From JACVRW01 sp963825345 (GTDB lineage: Bacteria > Actinomycetota > Thermoleophilia > Solirubrobacterales > Thermoleophilaceae), in the NCBI GenBank assembly GCA_963825345.1, contig CAWGSQ010000007.1, positions 1 through 64,000 of the forward strand: a stretch of DNA of 64,000 nt. The letters run 5' to 3'. The position numbers were made by a program, and so were the translations under genes. The notes below the pieces were generated by a model. That model was not told where the DNA came from, did no database searches, and was given only the letters and a program-made list of their open reading frames with translations. Shown piece by piece: positions 34,824 through 42,476 of this stretch. Position 1 is the first letter of the stretch, and each line of letters begins with the position of its first letter.

Positions 34824-35739
34824 AGGCCACTGGCGCCAGCCCTATTACCTTCAGGCGGCGCTCCAGCGCCTTTGCTGCGAACGCGCGGGTTTCCTCGAGG
34901 TCGGTTCCGAAGAGCTCGGTCTCGCCCTCCACGTACCACTTGGGTCGCAGCACGGCGTCGGCGATCGGCGCCACCTCGGCGAGCGTGCGGGTGATCGCGT
35001 CCCCATAGCGCGTGTCCTCCTGCGCCATCTCGCGCAGGAAGCGGGCGCCGAAGGCCACGTGGCGATGCTCGTCGCGGGCGATCTTGTTGAAGCCCTCCAC
35101 GAAGCCGGGCAGCGTGCCCTGCTCCTCGTTGTACTGGAGGATGAAGTGCTGGCCTGTGAGGGCGAGCATTCCCTCGATGACCATGTGGTAGAGCGTGACC
35201 GCCTCGACCAGCTTCTCGAGGTCCTCGGGCTGGCGCGCGAGGTGGTCCACCCGGCTCTTCAGCATCTCGTCGAAGAGCTCGTTGAACTCGGGGTTCACGT
35301 GCTCGTTCGTCTCGGCGAGGCGGCCCTGGAGCGAGTCGGCCTCGAGCACGCCCACCTCCTCGTAGAAGCGGTTGAAGAACTGCACGTGGCGCGCCTCGTC
35401 CGCGATCTGTGTGCAGAGGAAGACGCGCATCTCCTCCGTGGGCGCAGCACGCATCATCGGACCGAGCTCCTCGGCGACCTTCTGCTCCCCGATGAAGAAC
35501 GAGCTGAGCCCGTACATGCGCTGGAAGCGCTCCTCCTCGGGGATGCGCTCGTGCCAGTCGATCCGGTCCTGCGTGAAGTCGATGTCCTGCGTGGCCCACT
35601 GCTGGCGCTCCCAGAGCAGGTAGAGCTGCTGGTAGCTGAGCAGGTTCACCTCGCCGCGGTCGGCGGACTCCATCAGCCCGGGATCGCTCGTGGCCTGGAA
35701 GTCGTCGCGAAGGGTGCGATCGGTGGCTGATTCGCTCAT
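34822..35739 (-). CDS. R2-like diiron oxidase (ribonucleotide reductase beta/R2lox type)
   Basis: A 305-aa ferritin-like helical protein. The metal-ligand pattern is QQWATQDIDFTQDR, EQKVAEEL, ADEARHVQFF, YHMVIEGML and DEHRHVAFG, giving the two Glu/Asp-x-x-His sets. DIDFTxDRxDW and IEGMLALTG resemble R2-like ligand-binding oxidases more than class I NrdB. No NrdA gene is adjacent, so supplying a radical to ribonucleotide reductase is not supported by context. Its product may instead be a stress-related oxidase. It shares a convergent terminator pair with csaA. Confidence 0.8.
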   Translation of the reverse strand: MSESATDRTLRDDFQATSDPGLMESADRGEVNLLSYQQLYLLWERQQWATQDIDFTQDRIDWHERIPEEERFQRMYGLSSFFIGEQKVAEELGPMMRAAPTEEMRVFLCTQIADEARHVQFFNRFYEEVGVLEADSLQGRLAETNEHVNPEFNELFDEMLKSRVDHLARQPEDLEKLVEAVTLYHMVIEGMLALTGQHFILQYNEEQGTLPGFVEGFNKIARDEHRHVAFGARFLREMAQEDTRYGDAITRTLAEVAPIADAVLRPKWYVEGETELFGTDLEETRAFAAKALERRLKVIGLAPVA

Positions 35740-35801
35740 GGAGCCGCAGATTACCCCATGGTTGGCTGGCCAGCCAATGCGGCGGATGCCGGCATTGGGG
35801 C

Positions 35802-36341
35802 CTACGGGCCCGGCTCGGCCGTCGCTTCGATGCGCACGCGGTTGCCCGGCCCCTCCGGCGTTCCGACGATCGCCTTGCCCGGCCGCAGTCCGTCGATCGT
35901 GGTCGAGACGGAGCCGAGCGAGCCGCCCACGCTGATCGTCGTGTCGCCGAAGCGCATCCGGTACTTGGCGCCGTCCGCCGAGCGCAGCTGCACCTCGATC
36001 GAGATGAACGCGGGGACGCGCACCACGCGCGGAGTGATGCGCCCGTCCTCGGCCGTGAATAGCGCAAGCGTCCGCGCGGGCTCCTCGTCGCCCGCGCCGC
36101 CCGGCTCGTCCTCCGGCGTCGGTTCGGTGGGCATGGTCTCGGTCTCGGCTCCAGGCGACTCTTCCGTCAGGGTTTCCGCGGGGATGCTCTCGGTCGCGGC
36201 GGTCTCCGTCGCCGCGGTCGTTTCGGGCGCCGAGGAGGGCTCCTCGTCGTCGCCACCGCAGCCGGAAAGCGCGATAAGCAGGCCAATTCCGGCGATCAGG
36301 ACGAAAATCCGACTGGATTTCTGCGTGAAAATGCCGATCAT
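35802..36341 (-). CDS. Putative lipoprotein with acidic linker
   Basis: A 179-aa protein from ATG 36341: basic start, hydrophobic FVLIAGIGLLIALSGC with a clear lipobox (LSGC), then GGDDEEPSS and ~65 residues of Thr/Glu/Pro repeats. A C-terminal ~90-residue beta-rich domain follows (RVVRVPAFISIEVQLRSADG, YRMRFGDTTISVG). It should be anchored by lipid on the outer face of the membrane with the domain held out by the linker. I do not recognise the C-terminal domain. The upstream Met at 36380 is less likely because it would bury the signal. Confidence 0.7.
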   Translation of the reverse strand: MIGIFTQKSSRIFVLIAGIGLLIALSGCGGDDEEPSSAPETTAATETAATESIPAETLTEESPGAETETMPTEPTPEDEPGGAGDEEPARTLALFTAEDGRITPRVVRVPAFISIEVQLRSADGAKYRMRFGDTTISVGGSLGSVSTTIDGLRPGKAIVGTPEGPGNRVRIEATAEPGP

Positions 36342-36364
36342 GGATAGTGCGGAGTCACACAATG

Positions 36365-36562
36365 CGGACACCATGGACACACGGTAATCGTCTTCTCGGT
36401 TATGACCCGATGCGGCGGCGCGTCTGGATCTGCGGACAGCGGGTCCACCACGGCGCCACGGGCATCATGCTGGCGGCGCTCGGTGCCGCCCTCGTCGCGC
36501 ACGACTGGAAGGACCGACCGGTCTGGTTCACGCGCGGCGCCCAGGACGTAACTAGAGGCTGA
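36365..36562 (+). CDS. Small conserved-looking hypothetical protein
   Basis: About 65 aa: YDPMRRRVWICGQRVHHGAT then a hydrophobic helix (GIMLAALGAALVAHDW) and KDRPVWFTRG. Balanced codon use, a His pair before the helix and one predicted TM make it look real. I recall similar small proteins in Solirubrobacterales, without a function. It ends 11 bp inside the 3' end of the convergent UPF0173 gene. The start could be 36365 or 36410. Confidence 0.5.
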   Translation, partial: RTPWTHGNRLLGYDPMRRRVWICGQRVHHGATGIMLAALGAALVAHDWKDRPVWFTRGAQDVTRG

Positions 36563-37235
36563 CCGTCCCGCCGGGGTCGAGCACCTCGACGGTCGTCTTG
36601 CCCCCCGTGCGCTGCTCCACGTCCTGCTTGAACGCCTGAGCGTCCGTCTCGATCGGAGGGAACGTGTCGTAGTGGCACGGGATCACCACCGGGGCGCCGA
36701 TCAACTCGCAGGCAACCGCGGCGTCGTGGCGGTCCATCGTGTAGTGGCCACCGATGCACACGATCGCCGCGTCGAGGTCGTCTCGCTCGCCGGGGAGCCG
36801 GATGTCGGAGAAGAGCGCGGTGTCCCCCACGTGGTAGACGGTCTTGTCGCCCAGGTTGATCACGAGACCGGCCGGCGTGTGGACCGTGCCGTTCGGAGAC
36901 GTGGCCGTGTGCCACGCCGGGGTGAGCCGCACCCAGCAGCCATCGAACTCCACGGTGCCGCCGATGTTCGGATCCGCCACGTTCTCGAGCCCCTGCTCGC
37001 CGAGCTCGTCCGCCAGCTCGGTGTTCGCCACGATCTGCGCGCCGGTGCGCTTGCCGATGTCGAGGATGTCGCCGTAGTGGTCGGCGTGGCCGTGGGTGAG
37101 GAAGATGTGGGTGGGCTCGAGCTCGGAGGCCTCTACGGCGGCCTTGGGGTTGCCGCTCAGGAAGGGGTCCACGAGCACGCGGGTGTCGCCGTCCGTCAGC
37201 TCGAAGCAGGCGTGGCCTAGAAAGCGGATGTCCAT
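36552..37235 (-). CDS. UPF0173 metal-dependent hydrolase
   Basis: A 227-aa metallo-beta-lactamase-fold protein. MDIRFLGHACFEL, the metal motif LTHGHADHYGD, WHTATSPNG, GDTALFSD and a late His in IPCHYDTFPP match the UPF0173/UlaG-like group exactly in order. These are Zn- or Mn-dependent hydrolases with unknown natural substrates. It directly follows (one base apart) a small hypothetical gene and the pseudo-rhomboid gene, so the three are probably one transcript. Confidence 0.88.
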   Translation of the reverse strand: MDIRFLGHACFELTDGDTRVLVDPFLSGNPKAAVEASELEPTHIFLTHGHADHYGDILDIGKRTGAQIVANTELADELGEQGLENVADPNIGGTVEFDGCWVRLTPAWHTATSPNGTVHTPAGLVINLGDKTVYHVGDTALFSDIRLPGERDDLDAAIVCIGGHYTMDRHDAAVACELIGAPVVIPCHYDTFPPIETDAQAFKQDVEQRTGGKTTVEVLDPGGTVSL

Positions 37236-37559
37236 TCAATCTCCTCCGGGTTCAGTGGTATTTCCGAGCTCGCGGGCCAGCTCCCAGCCGACGGCCACAC
37301 CGACCATCATGCCCAGGCGCGTCTCCTCGGCCAACAGGGTCTCTACCCGGGTCGCCCGCGTGGTCTCATCGGGCTCGGCGATCGCGGAGCGTAGCTCCGA
37401 CTCGTGCGCCGGTCCGAACCAGCCGCCCTGGTTCAGGGCATGCGCGAGCACGCGGTGTAGCTGGGGCGCCGCGGCGGTGACGAGGCGCTCCGCGTCGGCG
37501 AAGCGCTCGGGATCCGACAGCGCGCGAACCGCGGCCTCCACCTGCTCGTCCGAGAACAT
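37236..37559 (-). CDS. Hypothetical helical protein
   Basis: A 107-aa, mainly helical, acidic protein with no membrane segment: MFSDEQVEAAVRALSDPERF, then QLHRVLAHALNQGGWFGPAH, and VETLLAEETRLGMMVGVAVG. Its start overlaps the pseudo-rhomboid stop by one base (TGATG), and its stop is adjacent to the UPF0173 start. Family not recognised; translation coupling suggests it is a real gene. Confidence 0.65.
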   Translation of the reverse strand: MFSDEQVEAAVRALSDPERFADAERLVTAAAPQLHRVLAHALNQGGWFGPAHESELRSAIAEPDETTRATRVETLLAEETRLGMMVGVAVGWELARELGNTTEPGGD

Positions 37560-38344
37560 CAGGCCTTCCGGGTGACCCGTGGCAGGAGCAGCCCCATCAC
37601 CGCGCCCACCAGGGCGCCGCCCACGGCCGCGGAGATGTTCGCCTCCTCGGTGGTGAGCGACAGGAGCACCAGCACGGTGGCGATCACGTACACGCCCAGG
37701 AGGTCGTTCTCGCGGTCATCGCCGCGACGGGCCGCGAGCCTGTCGTCCACGAGCCAGGCCACGAGCAAGCCGAGCGCCGCGCCGTTGGCGCCCACCACCG
37801 CCCACACGGGAGCGTCGGAGAGCAGCGGCGGCGTCTCGAGCATTACGGCCAGCCCCGCGCCGGCGGCGCCGGCCAGGATGAAGGTGGCCACCACCGCCAC
37901 GGCGCCGAAGCGCCGCTCGAGCAGCGTCCCGAAGATGCCGACGGCCACCAGCGCGACGAAGGCATATCCAAGCTGGTCCCCGTGCAGGAACGGCGCGAGG
38001 AACCAGCGCCAGATCTCGTTGTGGGTGGAGCCCGGGACGATCAGCTCGCCGATGTCCCTGAGCGGAGCAGCTGCGTCGACCAGCATGCCGGCCACGCACG
38101 CCACGATGAGGCCGAACGTCGCGTACGGCCTGGTTTCCGGCGCGATGCCGGCGATCTCCTCGGCGCGCAGGCGCGGGAGCTTCCGCTGGCGCTTGCGGCG
38201 CTTCTGCTCCGGCTCGCCGCTCGAGCGGTCGAGCTTCGGCGCACGCTTCCGGACCCGCTGCCCGCAGTACGGGCACTCGGTCACGTACGGGCTCACCTCG
38301 GAGCCGCAGTTCTTGCAGACGACGAACAGGTCCGGCTGCGACAC
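37559..38344 (-). CDS. Zinc-ribbon rhomboid-like membrane protein, probably inactive
   Basis: A 261-aa protein from GTG 38344 (AGAGG 6 bp upstream). An N-terminal zinc ribbon (CKNCGSEVSPYVTECPYCGQ) is followed by a basic stretch and six hydrophobic helices laid out like a rhomboid protease. The position of the catalytic serine reads GANGAALGLL (Asn instead of Ser), and the last helix ISAAVGGALVGAVMG lacks the catalytic His. It therefore looks like a pseudoprotease (iRhom/derlin-like role) that may bind rather than cut membrane proteins. Confidence 0.75.
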   Translation of the reverse strand: MSQPDLFVVCKNCGSEVSPYVTECPYCGQRVRKRAPKLDRSSGEPEQKRRKRQRKLPRLRAEEIAGIAPETRPYATFGLIVACVAGMLVDAAAPLRDIGELIVPGSTHNEIWRWFLAPFLHGDQLGYAFVALVAVGIFGTLLERRFGAVAVVATFILAGAAGAGLAVMLETPPLLSDAPVWAVVGANGAALGLLVAWLVDDRLAARRGDDRENDLLGVYVIATVLVLLSLTTEEANISAAVGGALVGAVMGLLLPRVTRKA

Positions 38345-38386
38345 GGTGCCTCTCAGAGTACCCGGCGCCGCACGCACACTCGGCCG

Positions 38387-39523
38387 TTACTCGTCCCTGA
38401 CGTCCGCGGCCTCCGGCACCGTCGCGTCGAGGATCTCCCGCACGACCTCGCGCAGGTCGTGGTTGGCCTCGTAGACCACCTCCTGACGCGACGCCCCGTT
38501 GCCGTTGTCGAGGATGTCCTCGACGCAGTCGAAGTCCTCGCCGGAGCCGAGCTGCTCGGCGTGGGGGCGCAGGCGCTCCATCAGGCGTCTCGTGAGCTCC
38601 GGCACCGGCACGCGCTCCCTCTCCGGCAGGTCCACCAGCTGCGCGCCGAGCCCATGGCGGGCCGCCATCCACTTGTTCTCGTCGAGCATCTCGTACGGGT
38701 AGCGCGAGAGCTTCTTGCCCTCGTCGAAGTGCTCGGCAAGCTCCTTCACCATCGCCTGGACCAGCGCAGCGAGCGCGAGCGTGTGCTCCACGCGCGTCTG
38801 GGAGTCCATCACGCGCACCTCGACGGTGCCGAAGTTGGGGTGCGGGCGCACGTCGTACCAGAGGTACGTGTAGTCACCGATCACCTTCGACCCCATCATG
38901 AACTCGATCCGGCGCGCCCAGTCCTCGAAGTCGTCGTAGCGCGGCGGGATCCCCACCCGCGGAAAGGCACGGAAGATCGGCGTGCGGGTGGAGTCGAGCC
39001 CGGTGCTGTCGCCGCGCCAGAACGGCGAGTTGCCCGACAGCGCCAGCAGCAGCGGCAGGTGCACGCGCATCCCGTTGGTCACGTGGATCGCCTTGTCCGG
39101 ATGGTCCACGCCCACGTGTATGTGGATGCCGAAGATGATCTCCTGGCGTGCCACGAACTGGAGCCCGGAGATCAGGTCGCGGTAGCGCGGCCGCGCGACG
39201 ATCCGCTGGTCCTCCCAGAGCGCGAACGGGTGCGTCCCCGCGGAACCGATCCTGAGGCCGTGCTGCTGCGCCACCTGGTTCACGGTCCGGCGCATCGCGC
39301 GCAGCTGGGCACCCGCCTCGACCGTGTTCTTCACCGGGGTCGTGGCGATCTCGCAGACCGACTCCATCAGTTCCGGCTTGACCTCGCCGTCGGTGGGTAC
39401 ATCACTCAAATCGGAGAGGAGCCGTTCGATGGAATTGACGAGGTCGAGCGTCTGCTCGTCCACGATCATGAGCTCCTCCTCGATCCCGAGGGTGTAGGAG
39501 GGGCCCGAGAAGCGGTGCTCCAT
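38387..39523 (-). CDS. GCS2-type carboxylate-amine ligase (YbdK family)
   Basis: A 378-aa protein. YTLGIEEELMIVDEQTLDLV opens the glutamate-cysteine ligase 2 fold. KPELMESVCEIATTP, IHIHVGVDHPDKAI, PFALWED and the late VEVRVMDSQTRVEH carry its metal/ATP residues. The family joins glutamate to cysteine or a related amine using ATP; weak activity is usual and the true substrate is open. ATG 39523 is preferred because the fold starts there. It is divergent from the DUF2090 aldolase gene with 47 bp between starts. Confidence 0.87.
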   Translation of the reverse strand: MEHRFSGPSYTLGIEEELMIVDEQTLDLVNSIERLLSDLSDVPTDGEVKPELMESVCEIATTPVKNTVEAGAQLRAMRRTVNQVAQQHGLRIGSAGTHPFALWEDQRIVARPRYRDLISGLQFVARQEIIFGIHIHVGVDHPDKAIHVTNGMRVHLPLLLALSGNSPFWRGDSTGLDSTRTPIFRAFPRVGIPPRYDDFEDWARRIEFMMGSKVIGDYTYLWYDVRPHPNFGTVEVRVMDSQTRVEHTLALAALVQAMVKELAEHFDEGKKLSRYPYEMLDENKWMAARHGLGAQLVDLPERERVPVPELTRRLMERLRPHAEQLGSGEDFDCVEDILDNGNGASRQEVVYEANHDLREVVREILDATVPEAADVRDE

Positions 39524-39570
39524 CGCGCGCAGGGTATAACCCACGGGACACGACAAGGAGAAGTACCCAC

Positions 39571-40503
39571 ATGGCACTCGGCTACGACGGCAAGCTCTAC
39601 ATCCTCGCGTTCGACCACCGCGGTTCCTTCCAGAAGAAGATGTTCGGCATCGAGGGCGACCCCACGCCCGAGCAGGCGGACACCATCGCGGACGCGAAGC
39701 ACCTCATCTTCGAGGGCCTGCTGAAGGCGACCGAGGAGGGCGTGGACCCGCACGCCACCGGTTGTCTCGTGGACGAGCAGTTCGGCGCTCCCAAGGGCGT
39801 TCCCCAGCAGGCCAAGGAGCGCAGCCTGCTGCTGGCGATGCCGGTGGAGAAGTCCGGGCAGAACGAATTCGACTTCGAGTACGGCGACGACTTCGGCGCC
39901 CACATCGAGCAGTTCGACCCCGACTTCTCGAAGGTGCTCGTGCGCTACAACCCCGAGGGCGACGAGGAGATGAACCGGACGCAGGCCGACAAGCTGAAGC
40001 GGCTCGCAGACTGGCTCCACGAGCACGATCGCAAGTTCCTCTTCGAGCTGCTCGTGCCCGCCGAGGACCATCAGCTCGAGAAGGTGGACGGGGACGAGGA
40101 GCGCTATGACGGCGAGCTGCGCCCCGAGCTGATGCGCCAGGCGATCATCGAGCTCCAGGACCACGGCATCGAGGCGGACATCTGGAAGATCGAGGGGATC
40201 GACTCGCAGGAGGACTGCGAGCGCATCTCAGAGACCGCCCGGCGCGACGGCCGCGACGGGGTCATCTGCGTGGTGCTGGGCCGCGGCGCCAACGACGACA
40301 AGGTCGACCACTGGCTGCGCACCGGAGCCCCCGTGGAGGGCTACGCCGGCTTCGCGATCGGCCGCACGATCTGGTGGGACTCCCTCAAGGGCTTCCTCGA
40401 GGGAGACCTCGAGCGGGGCGACGCGGTGGACCAGATCGCCGAGAAATACCTGCGTTTCGTGCAGGTGTACCGCGAGGCTGCGCGGGAGCACGCGAACGCA
40501 TGA
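39571..40503 (+). CDS. DUF2090 aldolase (2-deoxy-5-keto-gluconate-6-P aldolase-like)
   Basis: A 310-aa TIM-barrel protein of the DUF2090 family: LYILAFDHRGSFQKKMFG at the start, ATGCLVDEQFGA, RKFLFELLVPAEDHQLE, ADIWKIEGIDS, CVVLGRGAND and GFAIGRTIWWD. In inositol catabolism this domain is the C-terminal half of IolC fusions and splits 2-deoxy-5-keto-D-gluconate 6-phosphate. Here it stands alone with no iol genes in view. AAGGAG lies ~8 bp before the ATG. Its stop overlaps the next start by 4 bp. Confidence 0.82.
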   Translation: MALGYDGKLYILAFDHRGSFQKKMFGIEGDPTPEQADTIADAKHLIFEGLLKATEEGVDPHATGCLVDEQFGAPKGVPQQAKERSLLLAMPVEKSGQNEFDFEYGDDFGAHIEQFDPDFSKVLVRYNPEGDEEMNRTQADKLKRLADWLHEHDRKFLFELLVPAEDHQLEKVDGDEERYDGELRPELMRQAIIELQDHGIEADIWKIEGIDSQEDCERISETARRDGRDGVICVVLGRGANDDKVDHWLRTGAPVEGYAGFAIGRTIWWDSLKGFLEGDLERGDAVDQIAEKYLRFVQVYREAAREHANA

Positions 40504-40814
40504 GCGCGTTGTTACGTATACGCGAGCGCCGGGCGCTCGCCGATAAGCCCGCTGGTAGCCTTCCGCCGAGCATGCGCATGAGGCAGTCACTGGCGCAGTT
40601 CGAGGAGGCCTTCCGCGAGGAAGCGGCCGAGTCGATCGTGCGCAGGGAGCGGCTCCGCAAGGAGTCCGCCCAGCGTTCCCGGGTCCGCCGGGTGGAGCGC
40701 ACGCGCAAGCAGGGATCCTTCCGCTTCGCCTTCCTCGCCCTCAGCATCGTCGTGACGGCCGTGATCGTCACGATCGTGATGTTCGAGACGCTGGCGATGC
40801 TCGCCGGCGGCTAG
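40500..40814 (+). CDS. Small basic protein with C-terminal membrane anchor
   Basis: 104 aa if started at ATG 40500 (ATGA overlap with the aldolase), or 80 aa from ATG 40572. A charged helical part (QSLAQFEEAFREEAAESIV, RRERLRKESAQRSRVRRVER) may form a coiled coil and is followed by one TM (FAFLALSIVVTAVIVTIVMF). No family recognised. Coupling to the aldolase gene is the only contextual hint. Confidence 0.65.
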   Translation: MSALLRIRERRALADKPAGSLPPSMRMRQSLAQFEEAFREEAAESIVRRERLRKESAQRSRVRRVERTRKQGSFRFAFLALSIVVTAVIVTIVMFETLAMLAGG

Positions 40815-40833
40815 GCCGCCGCCCGGCGCCGCG

Positions 40834-41064
40834 TTAGCCGGTGTCGGACTTGAGCCCTTCGAGGGCTCTATCGACGTCCGTGCTCTCCTCGTCGGTCTCC
40901 TGATCCTCCTGGATCTCGACGTAGACCTCACGCCGGAAGACCGGCACGGAGCGCGGCGCCTCGATTCCGATCCGGACCTTCTCGCCCATGATCGCGAGCA
41001 CCGAAATCTCGATGTCGTCGCCGATCATGATGCTCTGGTTGGACTTGCGCGTGAGAACGAGCAC
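40834..41064 (-). CDS. csrA: CsrA RNA-binding translational regulator
   Basis: A 76-aa protein starting VLVLTRKSNQSIMIGDDIEI, continuing ISVLAIMGEKVRIGIEAP and RREVYVEIQ: the full CsrA fold, with an unusually acidic 20-residue tail (EDQETDEESTDVDR). CsrA binds GGA motifs near ribosome sites and blocks or stabilises mRNAs. GTG 41064 is preferred over ATG 41073 because AGGGGAG sits directly against the ATG but 9 bp before the GTG. No FliW or flagellar gene is nearby. The gene is convergent with the small membrane protein. Confidence 0.92.
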   Translation of the reverse strand: MLVLTRKSNQSIMIGDDIEISVLAIMGEKVRIGIEAPRSVPVFRREVYVEIQEDQETDEESTDVDRALEGLKSDTG

Positions 41065-41152
41065 GCCGGACATCTCCCCTGCCGAAGGAATTCCCTCACC
41101 CAATAAAGCAGGGTGGGCCATCGTGCGCAATGGGCAACCGTTCGGGGTAAGG

Positions 41153-41794
41153 ATGCATGTCGATTTCAGGTCTCAGGTTGGTAGTGTCCGCCGCCGTTTG
41201 GCACGTAGATCGCTGAAGCCGCAGCTCAACCAGATCCGCACATGGGTGCGCCAGGGCCGCACCGACGCCTGGATCGCCCATCAGCTCGACGTTTCCGTAG
41301 GCGACATTCGCGCCTTCAAGCGCGAGCATGAGCTGGCTCCGGCCGAGGCGGGTGAGGGCGAGACCTTCGTCCCCGGCACCGAGGCCGAGGAGCCGGACCT
41401 GCGCGCCGAGGACGACGCTCTCGTGGCAGAGGCGCTCGAGGCCGAGCGCCAGGCGGAGGAGGAGGCGGACACAGACGAGGACGCCGCCGACGCCGGCCCC
41501 GAGGAGGGAGACGCCGAGGACGGCGATGGCGCTGGCAAGCCTCCGGCACGCAGGCGCCGTGGGCGTCGCGGCGGCCGCGGGCGCAGCCGCACTCGCAAGC
41601 CGAAGGCCCTCGAGGGGACCTTCGACCACGGCGAGGAGGGCTACGGGCTCTGGCTCGACCCTGCGGTGCAGGACGACCCCACCTACGCAGAGCACTGGGC
41701 GGGCCACCGCCCCGTGACGGTGACGATCGAGACCGATCGCATCGTGATCAGCCGCGCCGGCGAGGACGCCGGCGACGCCGAGGACGACGACTAG
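41153..41794 (+). CDS. HTH-like protein with acidic and RG-rich regions
   Basis: A 213-aa protein. The N-terminal ~50 residues (QLNQIRTWVRQGRTDAWIAH, QLDVSVGDIRAFKREHEL) look like a helix-turn-helix. They are followed by a strongly acidic stretch (~70-125), a basic RG block (ARRRRGRRGGRGRSRTRKPK) and a C-terminal domain with YGLWLDPAVQDDPTYAEHW and VTIETDRIVIS. The RG block suggests RNA or nucleic-acid binding. Family not securely recognised. It is divergent from csrA with ~90 bp between. Confidence 0.7.
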   Translation: MHVDFRSQVGSVRRRLARRSLKPQLNQIRTWVRQGRTDAWIAHQLDVSVGDIRAFKREHELAPAEAGEGETFVPGTEAEEPDLRAEDDALVAEALEAERQAEEEADTDEDAADAGPEEGDAEDGDGAGKPPARRRRGRRGGRGRSRTRKPKALEGTFDHGEEGYGLWLDPAVQDDPTYAEHWAGHRPVTVTIETDRIVISRAGEDAGDAEDDD

Positions 41795-41820
41795 TCGCTG
41801 ACGCGCTAGCCTCGGCCGCC

Positions 41821-42150
41821 ATGGCCTACGCGGTCGAAAATGCGCTCTATCAGTGGCGCGAGGGCGAGCGCCGGATCTCCGGCACGCCCGAGCCGGCGCA
41901 GGCCGACCTCGACCGCGCGGCCGACGCGGTGGTCGAGGAGCTCCGCCGCCGCCTCGGGTCGAGCTTCGTGGTCGATGAGCTGGCCGACCTGTACGGCAAG
42001 GACACCGACTGGGCGCTCGAGCTGGCCCGCCGCAACGCGGCCGGCACGGACGCCGCGAGCGTCGTGGACGCCGCGTTCGCCCGCTACCTGCGCGAAGCGA
42101 AGGACTTCGCCGGCGGCCGCCCGCGCGAGAAGCACCAGAAGCCCGAGTAG
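41821..42150 (+). CDS. Hypothetical helical protein
   Basis: A 109-aa, charged, helical protein: MAYAVENALYQWREGERRI, LDRAADAVVEELRRRLGSSF, VVDELADLYGKDTDWALELA, ending REAKDFAGGRPREKHQKPE. The VVDELADLYG...TDWALELA stretch looks conserved in actinobacteria by recollection, without an assigned function. It lies between the RG-rich protein and the FtsB-like gene on the same strand. Confidence 0.65.
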   Translation: MAYAVENALYQWREGERRISGTPEPAQADLDRAADAVVEELRRRLGSSFVVDELADLYGKDTDWALELARRNAAGTDAASVVDAAFARYLREAKDFAGGRPREKHQKPE

Positions 42151-42182
42151 GACTCTGCCGCCAGGCGGCGAAGGCGGTCCGG

Positions 42183-42476
42183 ATGGCAGTCCGCCGCCGC
42201 ACCGGAATTCGCTGGGATCGCCTTGGCCGCGTGGCCCTGCTCGGCACGCTCCTGATGATCCTGTTCGCCTATGCCTCGCCGGCTCGGCAGTGGATCAAGC
42301 AATCCGGAACCGCTGGGCACCAGAAGCAGGAGCTGAGCGATCTGACGAAGGACAACCGGGAGCTGAAGCATCGGCTCCGCGCCCTTCGCGATCCGGGCGC
42401 GCTCGAGCGCGAGGCGCGCCGCCTCGGCATGGTCCGGCAGGGCGAGCGCTCCTACGTGATCGAGAACGTGCCGTAG
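42183..42476 (+). CDS. FtsB/DivIC septum formation initiator
   Basis: A 97-aa bitopic protein: cytoplasmic MAVRRRTGIRWDRL, TM (VALLGTLLMILFAYASPA), a coiled coil (QELSDLTKDNRELKHRLRAL) and the family motif ALEREARRLGMVRQGERSYV. It takes part in the FtsQ-FtsB-FtsL divisome subcomplex. Length and order are typical. Its last 25 bp overlap the end of eno on the other strand, an unusually deep convergent overlap. Confidence 0.87.
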   Translation: MAVRRRTGIRWDRLGRVALLGTLLMILFAYASPARQWIKQSGTAGHQKQELSDLTKDNRELKHRLRALRDPGALEREARRLGMVRQGERSYVIENVP

